The notes under the pieces were generated by a model, which saw only the letters and a program-made list of their open reading frames with translations, was not told the origin of the DNA and made no database searches. A stretch of DNA of 26,549 bases from UBA4246 sp045113695 (GTDB lineage Bacteria > Bacillota > Clostridia > Christensenellales > Aristaeellaceae), in assembly GCA_045113695.1 (NCBI GenBank), contig JBGUJG010000075.1, positions 1-26,549 on the forward strand, written 5' to 3'. The position numbers were made by a program, and so were the translations under genes. Of the stretch, positions 6,528-16,606 are shown one piece after another. The stretch's first letter is position 1. Every line of letters starts with the position of its first letter.

Positions 6528-7367
6528 TTACTCGGTCAGCAGCCCTTCCACAAACTTCCTGGCCTGGACGGCGTTGTCCGGCTTCGTGTTTTCCAGGGTC
6601 ATCTGGATGCCGGGCTTTTTGTCCCGGATGAAGCGGGCGACGGGGTCAAAATTCATCCGCCCGGTGCCGGCGGCGACGGCGGGAAGCTTGCCTTCTTCGC
6701 CCGGGATCCAGTCCTTGAGGTGGACCATCAGGATCTCGTCGCCCAGCAGGTCGATGGCTTCCTGCACGGTTTCGCCGGCCCGCTCTGTATGGTAGGCGTT
6801 GATCAGGTTGACCGGGTCAAAGATGATGCCGAGGTTCGGGGAGTGGATTTCGTCCAGCATCCGCCGGGCGCAGCGGGCGTTTCGGATGGAGTGATGCCAC
6901 ACCGGCTCGATGGCGATGATTGCGCCGAGCTTTTCGGCGTTTTCGACGACCGGCTTGAGGCGCTCGATGTAAAAGTCCGCCGCCCGGTCCATCTGTTCCT
7001 CGTCGTCGTTTCTGACGATATCGCCGGGCAGGTTGCCGGTTTCCGTTCCGACCATGCCGGCCCCGAGCCAGCGGCTGAAGCGCAGGTGGGCGGTGTATTT
7101 GCGGACGATGCCGGGGTAAAGGCTTTCGTCCGGCTCGGCCAGGTTCAGGTAGCAGCCGAGCACCGCGACAGAAAGGCCGCCCAGGTCTTCTTTGACCGCC
7201 TCGGCCAGGCCGGGGGTCAGGACGCCGGGTTCCATCATCTGCTTGCCGATCACCTTGGACAGGGCCAGGTGCACGCAGGTGAAGCCCTGGGCGCGGATAA
7301 AGTCAGCCCGCTCTCTGAGCGTGCCGGGAATGGAATCATGTACGCGCAGGCCGATGGAATAACGCAT
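6528..7367 (-). CDS. Sugar phosphate isomerase/epimerase family TIM barrel
   Basis: A 279-residue xylose-isomerase-like TIM barrel (AP endonuclease 2 superfamily). These cytoplasmic enzymes isomerise or epimerise sugars, inositols or hydroxy acids using one divalent metal. The expected ligands sit at strand ends: E154 (AIEPVW), D184 (IFDPVN), H216 (MVHLKD) and E259 (TLENTK). Strand MVHLKDW and the start MRYSIGLRVHDS are typical. GGAGG lies 7 nt before the ATG. The gene begins 22 nt after the MATE stop and is the last of a three-gene operon. The exact substrate cannot be read from the sequence. Confidence 0.87.
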   Translation of the reverse strand: MRYSIGLRVHDSIPGTLRERADFIRAQGFTCVHLALSKVIGKQMMEPGVLTPGLAEAVKEDLGGLSVAVLGCYLNLAEPDESLYPGIVRKYTAHLRFSRWLGAGMVGTETGNLPGDIVRNDDEEQMDRAADFYIERLKPVVENAEKLGAIIAIEPVWHHSIRNARCARRMLDEIHSPNLGIIFDPVNLINAYHTERAGETVQEAIDLLGDEILMVHLKDWIPGEEGKLPAVAAGTGRMNFDPVARFIRDKKPGIQMTLENTKPDNAVQARKFVEGLLTE

Positions 7368-7389
7368 GGGGACTCCTCCTTTTAAAACA

Positions 7390-8712
7390 TCATATCTTTT
7401 TGAGAATGCGCCTGAGAATCATGAGTGCAAGGACATCGGTGAGCAGATCGGCGGCGGGCTGGGCCAGCAGGATGCCGGTGAAGCCCAGCAGGGCGGGCAG
7501 GACGGCGATGGCGGCGGCAAAGAGGATGCCCTGCCGCGACAGGGAGAGGATCAGCGCCCCGGAGGCGTGGCCGACGGCCTGGCAGACGCAGGTGGTGACC
7601 AGGCAGACGCCCACCAGCAGGGAGCTCAGCTGCATAAAGCGCAGCATCTGAACGCCCGCTCCGACGACCTGAGCATCATCCATGAACGCCCGCATCAGGA
7701 AGGGCGCCGCGAAATACAGGACCAGAGCGAAGAAAGCCCCGATGCCCGCCTCGAGCCCGAGCGCGAAGCGGACGGCGGAGCGGAAGCGGCGGCCGTCCCG
7801 GCTGCCGTACGCATAGCCAAAGAGGGGCTGGCCGCCGAAGGCAAAGCCGATCAGCGTCATCAGGCAGACCATGTTGATCTTCCCGGCGATGCCCATGGCG
7901 GCAATCCGCCCGTTGCCGAACGGCTCCAGCGCCCGGTTGGTGATCGTCAGGCTCAGGCTGAACATGATGTTGGTGACGGAGGCCGGCACGCCGACCCGTA
8001 GCACTTCTACCGCGCGCTGCGCCGGGATGCGGGCTTTCCGGATGTCCAGGGTCATCACCCGGCACTTTTTCCGGATCATCCACACGTACAGCGCGCAGGA
8101 CAGGAGATTGCTCAGGCTGGTCGCCAGGGCAGCGCCGGCCGCGCCCATCCCGAAGGCGAAGATGAACAGGGGGTCCAGCAGGATGTTGGCCACCGACCCG
8201 GCGGCCGCCCCCCACATGCCCAGGGAGGAAAGGCCCTCGGACCGCAGCTGGTTGTTCGGGATCATCGAGAAGATGATGAACGGCGTGCCCAGGGCGATCC
8301 AGGTGAAATAGGCGGAGGCGTGGGATAACGATGCCTCGTTGGCCCCCAGCAGCCGCAGGATCGGGTCCCGGAACAGCAGCATCGCCGTCATGAACAGAAG
8401 CCCTGTCCCGAAGGCGGCGTACAGGCAGAAGGCGGAAACCCCGCCGGCCTCTTCGTCCTTTTTGTTCCCGAGCAGGCGCGACATCAGAGAACTGCCGCCC
8501 AGCCCCCAGATGTCCCCCATGGCGATGGACAGGACGAACACCGGCGAGCAGACGGATACCCCGGCCACCAGGTCGGCATTCCCGGTCAGGGAAATGAACC
8601 AGGTGTCCACCATATTGTAGACCACGCCCAGGATCATCGACAGGACAACCGGCACGGCCAGGCGGAGATAGGCTTTGGACACCGGCATTTTTTCAAACAG
8701 ATCACGCTGCAA
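7390..8712 (-). CDS. MATE family efflux transporter
   Basis: A 12-helix cation-coupled exporter of the DinF/MepA branch of MATE proteins, which expel drugs or metabolites. The opening LFEKMPVSKAYLRLAVPVVL and VVYNMVDTWFIS, and GDIWGLGGSSLMSRLLG a little later, are hallmarks. I place the start at a TTG (8712) because a perfect GGAGG stands 8 nt before it and the resulting N-terminus fits relatives; this gives 440 residues. An upstream TTG at 8733 would put the ribosome binding site inside the gene; an ATG at 8688 lacks a site. It follows the phosphatase gene by 27 nt. Substrate unknown. Confidence 0.92.
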   Translation of the reverse strand: MQRDLFEKMPVSKAYLRLAVPVVLSMILGVVYNMVDTWFISLTGNADLVAGVSVCSPVFVLSIAMGDIWGLGGSSLMSRLLGNKKDEEAGGVSAFCLYAAFGTGLLFMTAMLLFRDPILRLLGANEASLSHASAYFTWIALGTPFIIFSMIPNNQLRSEGLSSLGMWGAAAGSVANILLDPLFIFAFGMGAAGAALATSLSNLLSCALYVWMIRKKCRVMTLDIRKARIPAQRAVEVLRVGVPASVTNIMFSLSLTITNRALEPFGNGRIAAMGIAGKINMVCLMTLIGFAFGGQPLFGYAYGSRDGRRFRSAVRFALGLEAGIGAFFALVLYFAAPFLMRAFMDDAQVVGAGVQMLRFMQLSSLLVGVCLVTTCVCQAVGHASGALILSLSRQGILFAAAIAVLPALLGFTGILLAQPAADLLTDVLALMILRRILKKI

Positions 8713-8739
8713 GGCTTTTTCCTCCGGAACCAAATGAGT

Positions 8740-9429
8740 TCATGAAAGCAGTTTGTCCTTCAGGCGTATCCGGTCTTCATGCGATAGCCCCAGCCGGGCA
8801 AAGTATTCTTCCGTATCCCCGAACCGGGTGCGGAAAAGGCGGATAAAATCCGTCATGTAGGACGGCCGGGGAATCGCGATGTTCAGATCCACTTCCGGGA
8901 AGTTCTGCCGGATCATCTCGAAACGCTTCTGATTGCATTCCTTTGTGATCATGTAGTCTTCGACGATTTCTTCGTCCCGGACCCGGCAGTGCATCAGCAG
9001 GACGGCGGTGACGACCCCGGTGCGGTCCTTCCCGGCGGAGCAGTTGTAGATCACGCCGCTGTCCGCCTGCGCGATCGTGCGGAAGATGTTTTCCATATTC
9101 GGCGCGCAGGCGATCTTCAGGTAGCTGCCGGGCACGGCTTCCGCCGATTCCGGCACCTTGCTGCCCTCCGTGACGGGAAAGCTGTAAAAACGGAACCCTT
9201 CCAGGTGCATCAGGCCGTTGGGTTTTTCTTCGGCGTGAACGGGCTCCCGCATGTCGATGACGGTGGTGATCCTTTTTTCCCGGAGCAGGCGGATGTCTTC
9301 CGGGCCCGGGCGGAGCGGGTGATCGCTCCGCCAGATCCGGTCATACGCGGTGACCCGGCCGTCCAGGGTATGATGCCCGCCCAGGTCCCGGGTATTCAGG
9401 GTCGTCTGAAGGAGACTGACTGGTTTCAT
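8740..9429 (-). CDS. Tyrosine-protein-phosphatase-like protein (Tyr_phosphatase3 type)
   Basis: A 229-residue cysteine phosphatase. The catalytic loop is C130-SAGKD-R136 in NCSAGKDRTGV; the residue before the Cys is Asn where many relatives have His. The N-terminal NTRDLGGHHTLDGR and WRSDHP are signatures of this bacterial family, which acts on phosphotyrosine or phosphoinositide substrates. I start at the ATG with GGAG 6 nt upstream, not the ATG 12 codons earlier. It is the first gene of the operon with MATE and isomerase genes. A palindromic leader lies just upstream (9458-9486). Physiological substrate unknown. Confidence 0.88.
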   Translation of the reverse strand: MKPVSLLQTTLNTRDLGGHHTLDGRVTAYDRIWRSDHPLRPGPEDIRLLREKRITTVIDMREPVHAEEKPNGLMHLEGFRFYSFPVTEGSKVPESAEAVPGSYLKIACAPNMENIFRTIAQADSGVIYNCSAGKDRTGVVTAVLLMHCRVRDEEIVEDYMITKECNQKRFEMIRQNFPEVDLNIAIPRPSYMTDFIRLFRTRFGDTEEYFARLGLSHEDRIRLKDKLLS

Positions 9430-9457
9430 ACGTTTCTCCGTGCGGCGTAAAATTCTG

Positions 9458-9486
9458 CGCTGCATTTGCGCTGCAGCGATGCAGCG
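9458..9486. repeat. Nested palindrome in the phosphatase leader
   Basis: CGCTGCAT (9458-9465) and ATGCAGCG (9479-9486) are perfect inverted arms, and CGCTGCAGCG (9469-9478) between them is itself a perfect palindrome. It lies about 30 nt upstream of the phosphatase start. It may be an operator or an mRNA leader hairpin; I could not identify a clear promoter around it. Confidence 0.6.
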
Positions 9487-9536
9487 AAAAACAGGGGATG
9501 ATCGTTGCAGACGTGCAATGAAAAATAGAAATGTTC

Positions 9537-9572
9537 AAAAAATGCCGCCGGAGCGCAGGATGGTCCGGCGGC
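9537..9572 (-). terminator. Terminator of the SDR gene
   Basis: Minus-strand stem GCCGCCGGA/TCCGGCGGC (9572-9564 with 9552-9544), 11-nt loop, then A and six T (9542-9537). It ends the pectin/uronate cluster. Confidence 0.88.
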
Positions 9573-9615
9573 GAAATGACAGAAAGGTGACAGCTTTTGC
9601 TCAGAGGCTCTGTCC

Positions 9616-10419
9616 TCAGGGCTGCTTGCCGATGTAGGCCAGGATGCCGCCGTCCACATAGAGGATGTGGCCGTTGACGAAGTTGGAAGCGTCGGAAGCC
9701 AGGAAAACGGCCGGGCCCTGAAGGTCTTCGGGGGTGCCCCAGCGGGCCGCGGGGGTCTTGGCGACGATGAACTGGTCGAAGGGATGGCGGCTGCCGTCCG
9801 GCTGGCGCTCGCGCAGGGGAGCGGTCTGCGGGGTGGCGATGTAGCCCGGCCCGATGCCGTTGCACTGGATGTTCTGCTCGCCGTATTCGGAGCAGATGTT
9901 CCGAGTCAGCATCTTGAGGCCGCCCTTGGCCGCCGCGTAGGCGGACACGGTCTCGCGGCCCAGCTCGCTCATCATCGAGCAGATGTTGATGATCTTGCCG
10001 TGGCCCTTTTTGATCATCCCGGGGATGACGGCCTTGGCGCAGATGAAGGGGGCGTTCAGGTCCACATCGATGACGGCGCGGAAATCGGCCGCGCTCATTT
10101 CGATCATGGGGATGCGCTTGATGATGCCGGCGTTGTTGACCAGGATGTCGATCGTGCCGACTTCTTCCTCAATCTGCTTGACCAGGGCCTGCACGGCGGC
10201 TTCGTCGGTTACGTTGCAGGTGTAGCCGTAGGCCTTGATGCCCTTGGCGGCATAGGCTTCGACGCCCATCTGGGTCTTTTCCGGGTTCAGGTCGTTGAAA
10301 ACGATGGTCGCGCCGGCGGCGGCGAAGGCTTCCGCGATCGCAAAGCCGATGCCGTAGGAAGCGCCGGTGATCCAGGCTACTTTGCCTTTCAGGCTGAAAG
10401 CGTTCATGTCCATGGTCAT
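9616..10419 (-). CDS. SDR oxidoreductase, gluconate 5-dehydrogenase / KduD-like
   Basis: A 267-residue classical short-chain dehydrogenase: TGASYGIG cofactor loop (18-25), NNAG (95-98), catalytic S148, Y161 and K165 (YAAAK). Segments SMMSELGRETVSAYAAAKGG, GPGYIATPQTAPLRE and YVDGGILAYIGKQP resemble proteins annotated gluconate 5-dehydrogenase in gut Bacteroides, which often neighbour kduI. Next to kduI the likely job is KduD's: NAD(P)H reduction of 2,5-diketo-3-deoxygluconate to 2-keto-3-deoxygluconate. That is inference from context. GGAG lies 5 nt before this ATG; a second ATG two codons later is possible. A hairpin-rich gap of 394 nt separates it from kduI, and I found no clear promoter of its own. 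Confidence 0.9.
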   Translation of the reverse strand: MTMDMNAFSLKGKVAWITGASYGIGFAIAEAFAAAGATIVFNDLNPEKTQMGVEAYAAKGIKAYGYTCNVTDEAAVQALVKQIEEEVGTIDILVNNAGIIKRIPMIEMSAADFRAVIDVDLNAPFICAKAVIPGMIKKGHGKIINICSMMSELGRETVSAYAAAKGGLKMLTRNICSEYGEQNIQCNGIGPGYIATPQTAPLRERQPDGSRHPFDQFIVAKTPAARWGTPEDLQGPAVFLASDASNFVNGHILYVDGGILAYIGKQP

Positions 10420-10487
10420 CCAATCTCCTTTTTGACTTTATTGATGGTTATGTGCGTTTGGGTATCCGGAGCGCGGAATCCCATAAG

Positions 10488-10829
10488 TCCGCCGATTCAT
10501 TCGGCGGATTCGCTGAAAGCGAACCCGAAGGGCGGTGGGATGAAACGCGGAGGATACATCACCGAGGGGAGTACAGAGGGGGAACCCCTCTGTGAATATC
10601 CGCAGCGGCGACATGTGCGCCGCGAGGACGTAAATCGCGCAGCGATTTCGACCTTACGGATTTGCCGCCCGGGGTTCGCAGCGCCCGGAAAACTGTCCGG
10701 CGGACAGTTTTCAGTGAGAACGGGCCGGCAGGCCCTGGACGTCGAAGAAGCGACAGGCAAATCCGCATAGGGGGTAGTGTGGGAGGGGGATACAATCCCC
10801 CTCCCAAGATGACTCAGCGCAGCTGAGTC
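10488..10829. repeat. Cluster of seven perfect hairpins between SDR gene and kduI
   Basis: The gap 10420-10813 has no gene I can support. It carries perfect inverted repeats at 10488-10508 (8 bp, 5-nt loop), 10509-10523 (6 bp, loop GAA), 10573-10593 (9 bp, loop GAA), 10632-10648 (7 bp, loop GCA), 10688-10712 (11 bp, loop GGC; this is repeat copy C), 10780-10806 (11 bp, loop TACAA) and 10811-10829 (8 bp, loop GCA). The last covers the kduI stop codon. Most loops are exactly 3 nt. None has a T-run after it, so they are not ordinary terminators. Read from kduI they would lie in its mRNA 3' end. At 10598-10614 is a copy of the module also found at 134-151. Confidence 0.85.
10680..10738 (-). repeat. 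Palindromic repeat, copy C
   Basis: Reverse-oriented third copy of the 61-118 and 171-230 element. The stem AAAACTGTCC/GGACAGTTTT plus a closing G-C pair (10688-10712) has loop GCC on the minus strand. The outer helix GCCCG/CGGGC is retained with an 8-nt bulge. The flanks GGCCTGCCGGCCCG and CCGGGCGCT are the same as in A and B; the stem is different on both arms. Confidence 0.85.
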
Positions 10830-11656
10830 GTGGGGATTTCGTCCATGTCGTCGAAGGCCTGGTTCTCGCCGCCCATGGCCCAGATGAAGGTGTAGTTGCT
10901 GGTGCCCGCGCCGGCGTGGATGGACCAGGAGGGGGAGATGACGGCCTGCTCGTTCTGCATGACGATGTGGCGGGTCTCCTGGCCTTCGCCCATCATGTGG
11001 AAGACGACGTTGTTTTCGGGTACTTCAAAGTAGAAATAGACTTCCATCCGGCGCTCGTGGGTATGGGCGGGCATCGTGTTCCAGACGGAACCCGGCTCCA
11101 GCACCGTCATGCCCATGGAAAGCTGGCAGGTTTTGAGGACAGAGGGGTGGATGAACTGGTTGATCGTGCGCTTGTTGGAGGTTTCCATTGCGCCCAGGGG
11201 TTTTTTCGCCGCGTCCGCGATCTTCAGCAGCTTCGTTTCATAAGCGCGGTGGGCCGGGGCGGAAACGATGTAGAATTTGGCGGGCTTCGCTGCGTCGTCC
11301 GAGCAGAACAGCACTTCCTTCGCGCCCATGGTGATGTACAGGCAGTCCTTGTAGCCCAGCTCGTAGACCGTGCCGTCCACGGTCACCCTGCCGGCGCCGC
11401 CGACGTTGAACATACCCAGCTCCCGGCGCTCCAGGAAATAATGGGTGCCGAAGTTGTGCCAGATGTCGATGCCCTTGTCCAGCGGCACGGTCTCGCTGAC
11501 CGGCATGATGCCCAGGGTCACCATGCGGTCCACGTGGCTGTAGACGGCGTTCACGGTGTCCGGGGTGAACAGGGTTTCGATCAGGAATTCCTTGCGGGTT
11601 TCTTCGGTGGTGTAGCGCCTGAAGTCGCGCTGATTGCATGAATAACGGATGTCCAT
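10814..11656 (-). CDS. kduI: KduI, 5-keto-4-deoxyuronate isomerase
   Basis: KduI converts 5-keto-4-deoxyuronate (4-deoxy-L-threo-5-hexosulose uronate) to 3-deoxy-D-glycero-2,5-hexodiulosonate in pectin breakdown. The 280 residues match the family length (about 278). The expected zinc ligands are H198, H200, E205 (MPAHTHERRME) and H247. The start MDIRYSCN has GGAGG 10 nt upstream. A longer in-frame start at 11725 would put the promoter inside the gene and is rejected. It follows the GH105 gene by 118 nt but has its own strong promoter. Its stop codon lies inside a perfect hairpin. Identification is confident. Confidence 0.96.
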   Translation of the reverse strand: MDIRYSCNQRDFRRYTTEETRKEFLIETLFTPDTVNAVYSHVDRMVTLGIMPVSETVPLDKGIDIWHNFGTHYFLERRELGMFNVGGAGRVTVDGTVYELGYKDCLYITMGAKEVLFCSDDAAKPAKFYIVSAPAHRAYETKLLKIADAAKKPLGAMETSNKRTINQFIHPSVLKTCQLSMGMTVLEPGSVWNTMPAHTHERRMEVYFYFEVPENNVVFHMMGEGQETRHIVMQNEQAVISPSWSIHAGAGTSNYTFIWAMGGENQAFDDMDEIPTTQLR

Positions 11657-11696
11657 AGGAATGACGCCTCCTTTTTCAATGACAACTGTCGGTTCT

Positions 11697-11725
11697 ATTG
11701 TAGAAGATTTTTCCGGTTCCGTCAA
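11697..11725 (-). promoter_or_regulatory. kduI promoter
   Basis: Minus strand: TTGACG (11725-11720), 17-nt spacer, TACAAT (11702-11697). A short inverted repeat GACA-GT-TGTC (11690-11681) lies just downstream near the transcription start and could be an operator. The regulator is not identified. Confidence 0.8.
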
Positions 11726-11774
11726 TGAAATGTTTCTGTTTTTTCTTTGCCGGAAGAACCGGTTTGCCGGAGAA

Positions 11775-12869
11775 TCAGGAAGCCCTTTCCGCTTCGGAAA
11801 CCGCCATCATGTACGGGCCGGTGCCTTTGGCGTCGTCTTCGACGACGGGCTCCGACAGGTAGTAGCGGACGGAGCCGTCCCGCGCGGGATTGCTGGCCGG
11901 ACCGAGACCGGCCACCTTGCAGATGCCGCCCAGGTGCCACAGGCCGTTTTCATCCTGCCTCAGGTATCTGTCCGTCAGGTTCCGGACGGCGGAAAGGGCG
12001 CCTTCTTTGAGTTCCGCGTCCAGAATGCCCAGCCGGCAGCCCTTGAGGATCGTATAAAGAACCATGGAGCTTCCGGAGGTTTCCAGGTAATTGCCTTTTT
12101 CCTCCGGATGGTCGATCACCTGGTAAAACAGCCCGGTTCCCTTGTCCTGCCAGCGCAGGATGCCGGAAACGGCTTCTCTGAGCAGGCCTGTCAGCACGGC
12201 CCGCCGGGCGGAAAAGCCTTCGCCCAGGAAATCGATGCAGTCGACCAGGGCCATCAGGTACCAGCCCATCGAGCGCAGCCAGAAGTTGGGCGAGCAGCCC
12301 GTCTTCGGGTCGGCCCAGAACTGTTGTTTCGCCGTGTCGCAGGCGTGGAAGTACAGGCCTTTTTCTTCGCAGTACAGGAGCCTGCGCACATTCTCGAACT
12401 GGGACACGACGTCATCGGCCACGGTTTCGTCCCCGTATCGGGCGGCGTACAGGGCCCGGAAGGGCTGAGCCATGTACAGCCCGTCCAGCCAGACCTGGTC
12501 CGGATAGATCTCCTTGTGCCAGAAGTTGCCGCAGTCGCAGCGGGGATGGGTCGAAAGACGGTCCTCATGGAAGCGGATGGCCTTTTCGTAGCGTTCGTCC
12601 CCGGTCTCTCTGAGGGCAAAGAAGAGGGCACGGCCCGGGGCCACGTTGTCGATCGAATAGGCCTTCAGGTCGAAATTCGGGATGGAGCCGTCTTCCGCGA
12701 CAAAGCGGGACAGGTAGGAAAGGACAAAGTCCCTGTACAGCTTTTCGCCCGTCGCTTCATACAGGTCAATCGCGCCCACCAGGACGCAGCTGTCCTCATA
12801 GTTCCAGGTCTTTTTGTAAGGGGTGTAAGCGTTCAGATACTGGGCAAAATATGCGGCGTTTCCGTCCAT
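11775..12869 (-). CDS. GH105 unsaturated rhamnogalacturonyl/glucuronyl hydrolase
   Basis: Family 105 glycoside hydrolases (YteR/YesR type) remove the unsaturated uronic acid left on pectin oligomers by lyases, by hydrating the 4,5 double bond; the released sugar becomes the KduI substrate. The 364 residues form an alpha/alpha barrel. Visible signatures are KTWNYEDSCVL (20-30), YSIDNVAPG (71-79), YPDQVWLDGLYMAQPF (122-137) with the expected catalytic acid D129, and WLRSMGWYLMALVD. No signal peptide is seen with this start, so it should act in the cytoplasm on imported oligomers. GGAGG lies about 9 nt before the ATG. It heads the cluster with kduI and the SDR gene. Confidence 0.92.
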   Translation of the reverse strand: MDGNAAYFAQYLNAYTPYKKTWNYEDSCVLVGAIDLYEATGEKLYRDFVLSYLSRFVAEDGSIPNFDLKAYSIDNVAPGRALFFALRETGDERYEKAIRFHEDRLSTHPRCDCGNFWHKEIYPDQVWLDGLYMAQPFRALYAARYGDETVADDVVSQFENVRRLLYCEEKGLYFHACDTAKQQFWADPKTGCSPNFWLRSMGWYLMALVDCIDFLGEGFSARRAVLTGLLREAVSGILRWQDKGTGLFYQVIDHPEEKGNYLETSGSSMVLYTILKGCRLGILDAELKEGALSAVRNLTDRYLRQDENGLWHLGGICKVAGLGPASNPARDGSVRYYLSEPVVEDDAKGTGPYMMAVSEAERAS

Positions 12870-12905
12870 AGGGCATGCCTCCCGGGATGTATTTGTTCTG
12901 AAAAA

Positions 12906-12934
12906 AGTATAAACGGAAAGCGGGGGAATGTCAA
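12906..12934 (-). promoter_or_regulatory. GH105 promoter
   Basis: Minus strand: TTGACA (12934-12929), 17-nt spacer, TATACT (12911-12906). It is near consensus and diverges from the secA promoter about 50 bp away. Confidence 0.85.
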
Positions 12935-12959
12935 GGAAGGCCGGCAAAAGAGAAAAAGG

Positions 12960-12989
12960 TTGCGGGCGGCCGGTTTCCGGGTGTATAAT
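12960..12989 (+). promoter_or_regulatory. secA promoter
   Basis: Perfect TATAAT (12984-12989) with TTGCGG (12960-12965) 18 nt before it. The secA leader is about 50 nt, ending in AGGAG (13034-13038). Confidence 0.7.
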
Positions 12990-13045
12990 AAAATGCGCTT
13001 TTATATGGCGCGAACCTGCAAGAACATGTAATTAGGAGATACTGA

Positions 13046-15742
<2,697 letters not shown>

Positions 15743-15749
15743 AAACAAA

Positions 15750-15786
15750 GGGCTGTTGCATCAGCAAACTGCAGCAGCCCTTTTTT
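15750..15786 (+). terminator. Bidirectional terminator between secA and hepT
   Basis: GGGCTGTTGCA (15750-15760) pairs with TGCAGCAGCCC (15770-15780) with one G-U pair; six T follow. On the minus strand the stem is followed by TTTGTTTTT, so it can also end the convergent hepT transcript. Confidence 0.9.
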
Positions 15787-15789
15787 GAA

Positions 15790-16140
15790 TCATGCCGGAT
15801 GATGTTTGAGCAGATCGTCCAGCTGCTGTTTCAGCAGCGGAATATCTTCTGTGATCGTCTGCCACATCAGCTGTGATTCTGCTTTTTCATAATTGTGCGC
15901 AAATAAATTTCTTGTTGCCCGGATCAGGCGCCATGGTATATGGGCTGTTTCACTTCGGAATTCATCAGATAAATGTGACGACAGCTCACCGATCTGGAAA
16001 ATACACATATTGACTGCATACTGGAAAACTTTATCCTGTTCATACAGATCCCTGCTATTGCCGAACCGTTCAAGGATTGTGCCGATATCATCACAGTAGC
16101 AGATGATTTTGATTAAGACAGTTTGATCAGCCTGCTTCAT
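15790..16140 (-). CDS. hepT: HepT-like HEPN ribonuclease toxin (DUF86)
   Basis: HEPN toxins of this family are dimeric ribonucleases that cleave RNA through an Rx4-6H motif. The 116-residue protein has R77-NLFA-H82-N-Y84, the full R-x4-H-x-Y form. In characterised HepT/MntA pairs the tyrosine is modified with AMP by the partner, which silences the RNase. The helical pattern (YAVNMCIFQIGELSSHLS) is typical. Its start overlaps the end of mntA by 14 nt, implying coupled translation. Local base composition is AT-richer than the neighbours, suggesting transfer. Cellular target not known. Confidence 0.92.
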   Translation of the reverse strand: MKQADQTVLIKIICYCDDIGTILERFGNSRDLYEQDKVFQYAVNMCIFQIGELSSHLSDEFRSETAHIPWRLIRATRNLFAHNYEKAESQLMWQTITEDIPLLKQQLDDLLKHHPA

Positions 16141-16423
16141 AGAGAACTACCTCGTCTTTTTTGATGGCATTCAGAAACGACTGATCCCGGATGCCGTCTG
16201 TCACCACATCTACGTGACACCCGAATGCGTCTTCGAGATCCAGAACAAAGCCCATGTACTGAAACAGTCCCCTCATTTCTCCTTTGCTGATCAAAAAATC
16301 AAGATCGCTGTTGTCATCGGCTTCACCGCGGGCATAGGAGCCAAACAGGCCTAAGCGCTTCACTCCGTATTTCTGAGCGACCGGGACCGATCTATGCTTG
16401 ATTTCTTCCAGGGTGAAACACAT
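16127..16423 (-). CDS. mntA: MntA-like minimal nucleotidyltransferase antitoxin
   Basis: A 98-residue minimal nucleotidyltransferase. The active site GSYARGEADDNSDLD fits GSx10DxD: G28, S29, D40, D42, with a likely third carboxylate at D72 (HVDVVT). Enzymes of this kind transfer AMP to HepT and neutralise it. It is the first gene of the pair, with a strong GGAGGTG about 9 nt before the ATG, so antitoxin is made first. A promoter with an extended -10 lies about 80 nt upstream. Confidence 0.92.
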   Translation of the reverse strand: MCFTLEEIKHRSVPVAQKYGVKRLGLFGSYARGEADDNSDLDFLISKGEMRGLFQYMGFVLDLEDAFGCHVDVVTDGIRDQSFLNAIKKDEVVLYEAG

Positions 16424-16500
16424 TCTGCATCACCTCCCCGGGCGATTTGCCCTTTTTTCTGAAACAGAAACAGGTGGATATCATCTCTTTCCTGATAAAA

Positions 16501-16529
16501 AGCATATCATAAGCGAAACAGCATTTCAA
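16501..16529 (-). promoter_or_regulatory. mntA-hepT promoter with extended -10
   Basis: Minus strand: TTGAAA (16529-16524), 17-nt spacer, TATGCT (16506-16501) preceded by TGA, i.e. an extended -10. In the leader, GGGC-AAATC-class arms (GGGCAAATCGCCC, 16453-16441) form a small hairpin directly ahead of the ribosome binding site. An inverted repeat ACAAACATATTTGT (16563-16576) lies upstream. Confidence 0.7.
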
Positions 16530-16606
16530 GCAGAAACTGTAAACGGGAATTCAAATATTGAGAACAAACATATTTGTCATTTGGGCAAAGAAGGGGTTGT
16601 TGTCTG

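Noticed and set aside
9667..10770. Plus-strand frame across the SDR gene and the hairpin cluster
   Set aside because: Half of it is antisense to a certain SDR gene and the rest translates hairpins; no ribosome binding site.
10780..10806. 11-bp hairpin just after kduI as its terminator
   Set aside because: Strong stem but no T-run on either side; treated as part of the hairpin cluster.
10488..10829. CRISPR array
   Set aside because: The repeated units are unlike each other in sequence and are not evenly spaced; there are no direct repeats or cas genes.
11657..11725. Longer N-terminus for KduI
   Set aside because: It would contain the -10 of a near-consensus promoter and the kduI ribosome binding site; the shorter start matches the family length.
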